DNA from: Cyclobacteriaceae bacterium
GTDB lineage: Bacteria; Bacteroidota; Bacteroidia; Cytophagales; Cyclobacteriaceae
NCBI GenBank assembly: GCA_028285685.1
Contig: JANQOR010000009.1
Span: forward strand, 62,001-126,000
Reading direction: 5' to 3'
DNA length: 64,000 nt
Numbering within the stretch: position 1 is the stretch's first letter; every line of letters starts with the position of its first letter. Shown here piece by piece: positions 61,539-64,000 of the stretch. The notes under the pieces are model-generated. The model was given only the letters and a program-made list of their open reading frames with translations, was not told where the DNA came from and did no database searches. Made by a program: the position numbers and the translations under genes.

Positions 61539-62711
61539 GTGGGATTACCATTAAACAAAAGATTGTTGCTTTCAATTTGTGCTTTTTCAGGCATGGGTCT
61601 ACACGTATGTTTGGCTCAGTTTAATGGTGGAAATGGAAGTGGAAATTCCAGTATTACGATCACAAATAGTGCCTGCTCTGCTGCAACGATGAATCTTTTT
61701 GGAGGAGGTAGCGGGAGTGGGGCCTCGATGATCAACATAACCAATAGTGTGTGTTCGGCTGCAACACCTAATGCCTTCGGTGGAGGCAGTTCATCCGGAT
61801 TTTCAAGTGTTAACATAACCAACAGTGTGTGCTCTGCTGCGACTCCTAATGCCTTCGGCGGGGGAAGCTCAAGTGGCTATTCCAACGTGAGTATTACCAA
61901 TAGTGTGTGTTCTGTAACTACGCTCAATGCTTTTGGCGGGGGAGATGGAAATGGATATTCGGATGTTGGAATAACTAATAGTGTATGTTCTGTAACTACA
62001 CTTAATGCGTTCAGTGGAGGAAATTCAGATGGTGGATCAAGCATAGATGTAACAAACTCTGTTTGTTCACCAATAACCTTAAATGCCTTTTCTGGTGGAG
62101 ATGCTGGCGGTCATTCAAGTGTCGCTGCTATCGTCCTGAGCCAAGCTGCTTGTGCTACTTTACCCATTGAACTTATATTCTTTGATGCGGTCCTCGATGG
62201 AGATCAAGTGTTGTTACAATGGCAGACAGCCACTGAAACCAATAATGACTATTTCACACTGGAGAAGTCTGTCGACGGCCAGCACTTTTTCGAAATCAAA
62301 AGGATTAAAGGAGCTGGAAATAGTAGCCAAACACTCGAATATACTGTCATAGATTTCAAACCTTTCTTCGGCGTTTCTTACTATCGGTTGAAACAAACAG
62401 ACTACAATGGAGACTTAACCTACTCATCAATCGAAGTAGTAACCTACGAAATAGACTTCTCAGCTTCGATAGAAATTGTTCCGAATCCAGTCACCGCCGC
62501 CAGGTTTTCAATTGAATTCACTCAACCTATTTGTGATAATGTCTCGGTCTCAATGAAAGATGTATCAGGTAAAGTGGTGACTGAAGTGTCCGTAACGAGC
62601 CAAAGTAACAGGGTGGATGTTTCACTTTCAGAAAAACCTGTGAGTGGGGTCTATCTAATAACGATCTCTTGCGAGCAGTTCTCTGACACAAGGAAAGTAG
62701 TATTCAAATAA
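61539..62711 (+). CDS. T9SS-sorted surface protein with seven 26-residue Cys repeats
   Basis: 390 residues from a GTG start. After a signal peptide (SICAFSGMGLHVCLAQ) come six full and one partial repeats of 26 residues, each reading approximately FGGGSSSGYSSVNITNSVCSAATPNA with one Cys. A beta domain (ELIFFDAVLDGDQVLLQWQTATETNNDYFTLEKSVDG) follows, then a T9SS type A sorting domain (IEIVPNPVTAARFSIEFTQPICDNVSVSMKD ... GVYLITISCEQFSDTRKVVFK). It is predicted to be on the cell surface. It follows the SUMF1-like gene, with which it is probably co-expressed, and ends 2 bases from the convergent dioxygenase-like gene. Confidence 0.85.
   Translation: MGLPLNKRLLLSICAFSGMGLHVCLAQFNGGNGSGNSSITITNSACSAATMNLFGGGSGSGASMINITNSVCSAATPNAFGGGSSSGFSSVNITNSVCSAATPNAFGGGSSSGYSNVSITNSVCSVTTLNAFGGGDGNGYSDVGITNSVCSVTTLNAFSGGNSDGGSSIDVTNSVCSPITLNAFSGGDAGGHSSVAAIVLSQAACATLPIELIFFDAVLDGDQVLLQWQTATETNNDYFTLEKSVDGQHFFEIKRIKGAGNSSQTLEYTVIDFKPFFGVSYYRLKQTDYNGDLTYSSIEVVTYEIDFSASIEIVPNPVTAARFSIEFTQPICDNVSVSMKDVSGKVVTEVSVTSQSNRVDVSLSEKPVSGVYLITISCEQFSDTRKVVFK
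61620..62150 (+). repeat. Coding tandem repeat, period 78 bases
   Basis: Six units of 78 bases plus a partial seventh encode the Gly/Ser/Asn stretch and the NSVCS motif. The units at 61698, 61776 and 61854 are the most alike at DNA level, consistent with recent expansion. Copy number may vary among strains. Confidence 0.85.
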
Positions 62712-62713
62712 TG

Positions 62714-63337
62714 CTAGTAATTGGGAATGTTTCGCCCAAGAATGATATCCCGTTTGATGGCTAGAATGCCTTTATCCTTTACAGGAAGAAAAATGCCAGA
62801 ACCACCTCTGTTGGGTCTCCTAATTCTTTCATTTTTTGTCAATAGGGGATCATCATCAAAAAGAAAGTCATCGATATAGTATTCGTTTTTATCTGGTTCC
62901 TTCACAGTGATGTGAATGTGTTCAGCTGCTCTCCTATTTGGATATGCACCAGGCCTGAAAGTATAAAATGAATATTTCCCATCGCTTCCGGTTTTTACCC
63001 AACCACGTATGTAACCATGTCTTCGGGCCCAACCTTTTTCACCACCTTTAGTCGGATAGATGCCACCTCGATCCGTGTGATAGACGTAAAGAATAACGTT
63101 TCCTGCTGGGGTCTTTCCATCTTTTTGAAAGACTGTTCCAGAAATTTTCAGCTTTGGCTCAGTCGCAGCAAAATCAGGCAATGTATCAACCGCGAGAAGC
63201 TTTTTATCGCCAAATTCATGGATCGCTTCGCACCCCTCACATGGTCCACCAACTAGTTTGGCTCCACGATCCTGAGACTGGCAAGAAAGGGAACTCAATG
63301 ATAGGAGTATGATTCCTATAATGGTATTTTTTCTCAT
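62714..63337 (-). CDS. Intradiol-dioxygenase-like lipoprotein
   Basis: 207 residues. The N-terminal lipobox (LLSLSSLSCQ) predicts a lipoprotein. The core has the intradiol ring-cleavage dioxygenase signature: ISGTVFQKDGKTPAGNVILYVYHTDRGGIYP, TGSDGKYSFYTFRPGAYPNRRAAEHIHITVK. The Tyr in GAYP and the two His in EHIHITVK match three of the four iron ligands (Tyr, Tyr, His, His), the first being Tyr in DRGGIYP. Secreted members of this family often act on unknown substrates. It diverges from the PadR gene with 105 bases between. Confidence 0.85.
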   Translation of the reverse strand: MRKNTIIGIILLSLSSLSCQSQDRGAKLVGGPCEGCEAIHEFGDKKLLAVDTLPDFAATEPKLKISGTVFQKDGKTPAGNVILYVYHTDRGGIYPTKGGEKGWARRHGYIRGWVKTGSDGKYSFYTFRPGAYPNRRAAEHIHITVKEPDKNEYYIDDFLFDDDPLLTKNERIRRPNRGGSGIFLPVKDKGILAIKRDIILGRNIPNY

Positions 63338-63401
63338 GATCGTTCAAACGAATGCACTGTTTACACAGTTGACCGCTTAGATATACTACAACTATTTATC
63401 G

Positions 63402-63442
63402 ACATACGCCGTATATTATATACATTTATGAAAAATATATAA
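63402..63442 (+). promoter_or_regulatory. AT-rich palindrome before the PadR gene
   Basis: GTATATTATATAC (63411-63423) is a perfect 13-base odd palindrome, followed by a second ATATAT/AAATATATAA element ending at the start codon. PadR regulators commonly bind ATGT/ACAT-type palindromes and repress their own genes. This is a candidate autoregulatory operator covering the promoter. Confidence 0.5.
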
Positions 63443-63787
63443 ATGAAAGGTACGCATTTAGGGGAATTTGAGGAATTGGTCCTGCTCATCATCGCAATTC
63501 TTGGAGAAGGGGCATACGGCGTGGCAATTCGTGATGAACTAGAAGTACAAAGCGGAAGAAAAATTAGCATTGGCGCGGTTCACGCGGCTACTAACCGATT
63601 GGAAGACAAGGGGTTTCTTGATTCTAAATTTGGTGAGGTGACCCTGGAAAGAGGAGGTAAACGCAAGAAATTCTATAAAATGAGTCCGTTAGGAGAACGA
63701 ATGCTCAAAGCAAGCAAAGATCTGCGTAATCGTCTTTGGAGCCGGATTCCTGCCTCATCATTGTCCATCAACTTAGCTGATAAATGA
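63443..63787 (+). CDS. PadR-family transcriptional regulator
   Basis: 114 residues. The start GEFEELVLLIIAILGEGAYGVAIRDELE, the recognition helix ISIGAVHAATNRLEDKGFLDSKFGE and the wing with RGGKRKKFYKMSPLGERML are the PadR signature. It is a small repressor without a C-terminal effector domain beyond a short helix. The stop overlaps the start of the following permease gene by 4 bases, so the two are translationally coupled. Confidence 0.92.
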   Translation: MKGTHLGEFEELVLLIIAILGEGAYGVAIRDELEVQSGRKISIGAVHAATNRLEDKGFLDSKFGEVTLERGGKRKKFYKMSPLGERMLKASKDLRNRLWSRIPASSLSINLADK

Positions 63788-64000
63788 GACCCAGCGTACC
63801 ACGACTTGCAAATAAGATCTTGAAGAACCTTTGTGATGAAAGATACCTGGAAGAAGTGCAGGGAGATCTTGAGGAAATATTTGAAAGTAACCTGGAGACA
63901 TTGGGAAGAAAGAAAGCAAACAGAATTTATTGGTTGGATGTGTTGAAGCACATTCGTCCCTACTTCATAAAGAAAAGGTCAATCAATCTTATAACTCAAA
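63784..64000 (+). CDS. FtsX-type permease with permease prefix domain (partial, 3' end outside window)
   Basis: Seventy-two residues are visible from the ATG overlapping the PadR stop. The sequence RLANKILKNLCDERYLEEVQGDLEEIFE, then LDVLKHIRPYFIKKRS, is the 'permease prefix domain 2' found at the N-terminus of MacB-like permeases in Bacteroidota. PadR plus this permease is a frequent pair. The membrane part lies outside the window. Confidence 0.85.
   Translation, partial: MRPSVPRLANKILKNLCDERYLEEVQGDLEEIFESNLETLGRKKANRIYWLDVLKHIRPYFIKKRSINLITQ

Noticed and set aside
61620-62150. Regular 78-base repeats that could suggest a CRISPR or non-coding array
   Set aside because: All units are in frame within a protein with a signal peptide and T9SS sorting domain, the repeats have no spacers of constant length between identical repeats, and no cas genes are near.
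1-64000. tRNA, rRNA, riboswitch, prophage or IS elements
   Set aside because: No cloverleaf, conserved RNA motif, transposase or phage protein was recognised by eye in any intergenic region or reading frame.

Overview
The window looks like the chromosome of a free-living, probably marine Bacteroidota of the Cytophagia type. The evidence is two proteins with type IX secretion (T9SS) C-terminal sorting domains, many secreted or lipoprotein signal peptides, several families common in Bacteroidota (DUF6090-like, DUF2490, DUF3857, DUF2911, LytTR regulators with membrane helices, AraC regulators with a membrane domain), weak Shine-Dalgarno sequences and moderate GC content. No rRNA, tRNA, CRISPR array, prophage or classical IS was seen.

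Layout. 1-2.8 kb: partial VPS10/BNR-propeller exoenzyme. 3-7.7 kb: membrane AraC regulator, a small secreted protein and an ABC ATPase/FtsX permease pair. 8-13.6 kb: DUF2490 barrel, a lipoprotein version of the PsiD-type pyruvoyl decarboxylase, two PD40 propeller proteins and a TlpA-like thioredoxin. 13.6-17.2 kb: accessory island with a gene relic, a papain-like cysteine protease, an unrecognised 231-residue partner and a secreted propeller-caspase. 17.3-24 kb: DUF6090-like and barrel pair, giant Tricorn-type protease, gamma-glutamyltransferase. 24-35 kb: small metabolic proteins (DUF1801, DUF1579, VOC, DUF985 cupin), TPR protein, a membrane-tethered winged-helix regulator, DUF2911, DUF3857, and a divergent HTH-like/lectin-like pair.

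35.2-47.9 kb is the most interesting block. It holds a 2677-residue T9SS adhesin with 19 SbsA/Big_5-type Ig-like domains, a divergent ECF sigma factor overlapping an anti-sigma-like membrane protein, a convergent exported TPR-CHAT caspase-like protease, and a lone ExbB/TolQ-like protein upstream of the CHAT gene. This set (TPR-CHAT protease, sigma inhibitor, ECF sigma) has the same logic as the Csx29/Csx30/CASP-sigma module of type III-E CRISPR systems, but here it carries no CRISPR parts and is placed across the inner membrane. It is my main candidate for an undescribed signalling system.

48-64 kb: LytTR regulator, nitrilase/OsmC operon, a DUF559 nuclease cassette bracketed by direct repeats with hairpins, a TPR-transmembrane-HTH regulator, MsrA, a tandem DUF6090 operon, an S9 peptidase with HAD phosphatase, a SUMF1-type protein followed by a T9SS protein with 26-residue Cys repeats, an intradiol-dioxygenase-like lipoprotein, and a PadR regulator overlapping a partial FtsX permease. 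Secreted peptidases and beta-propellers recur through the window, which fits a protein-degrading lifestyle.
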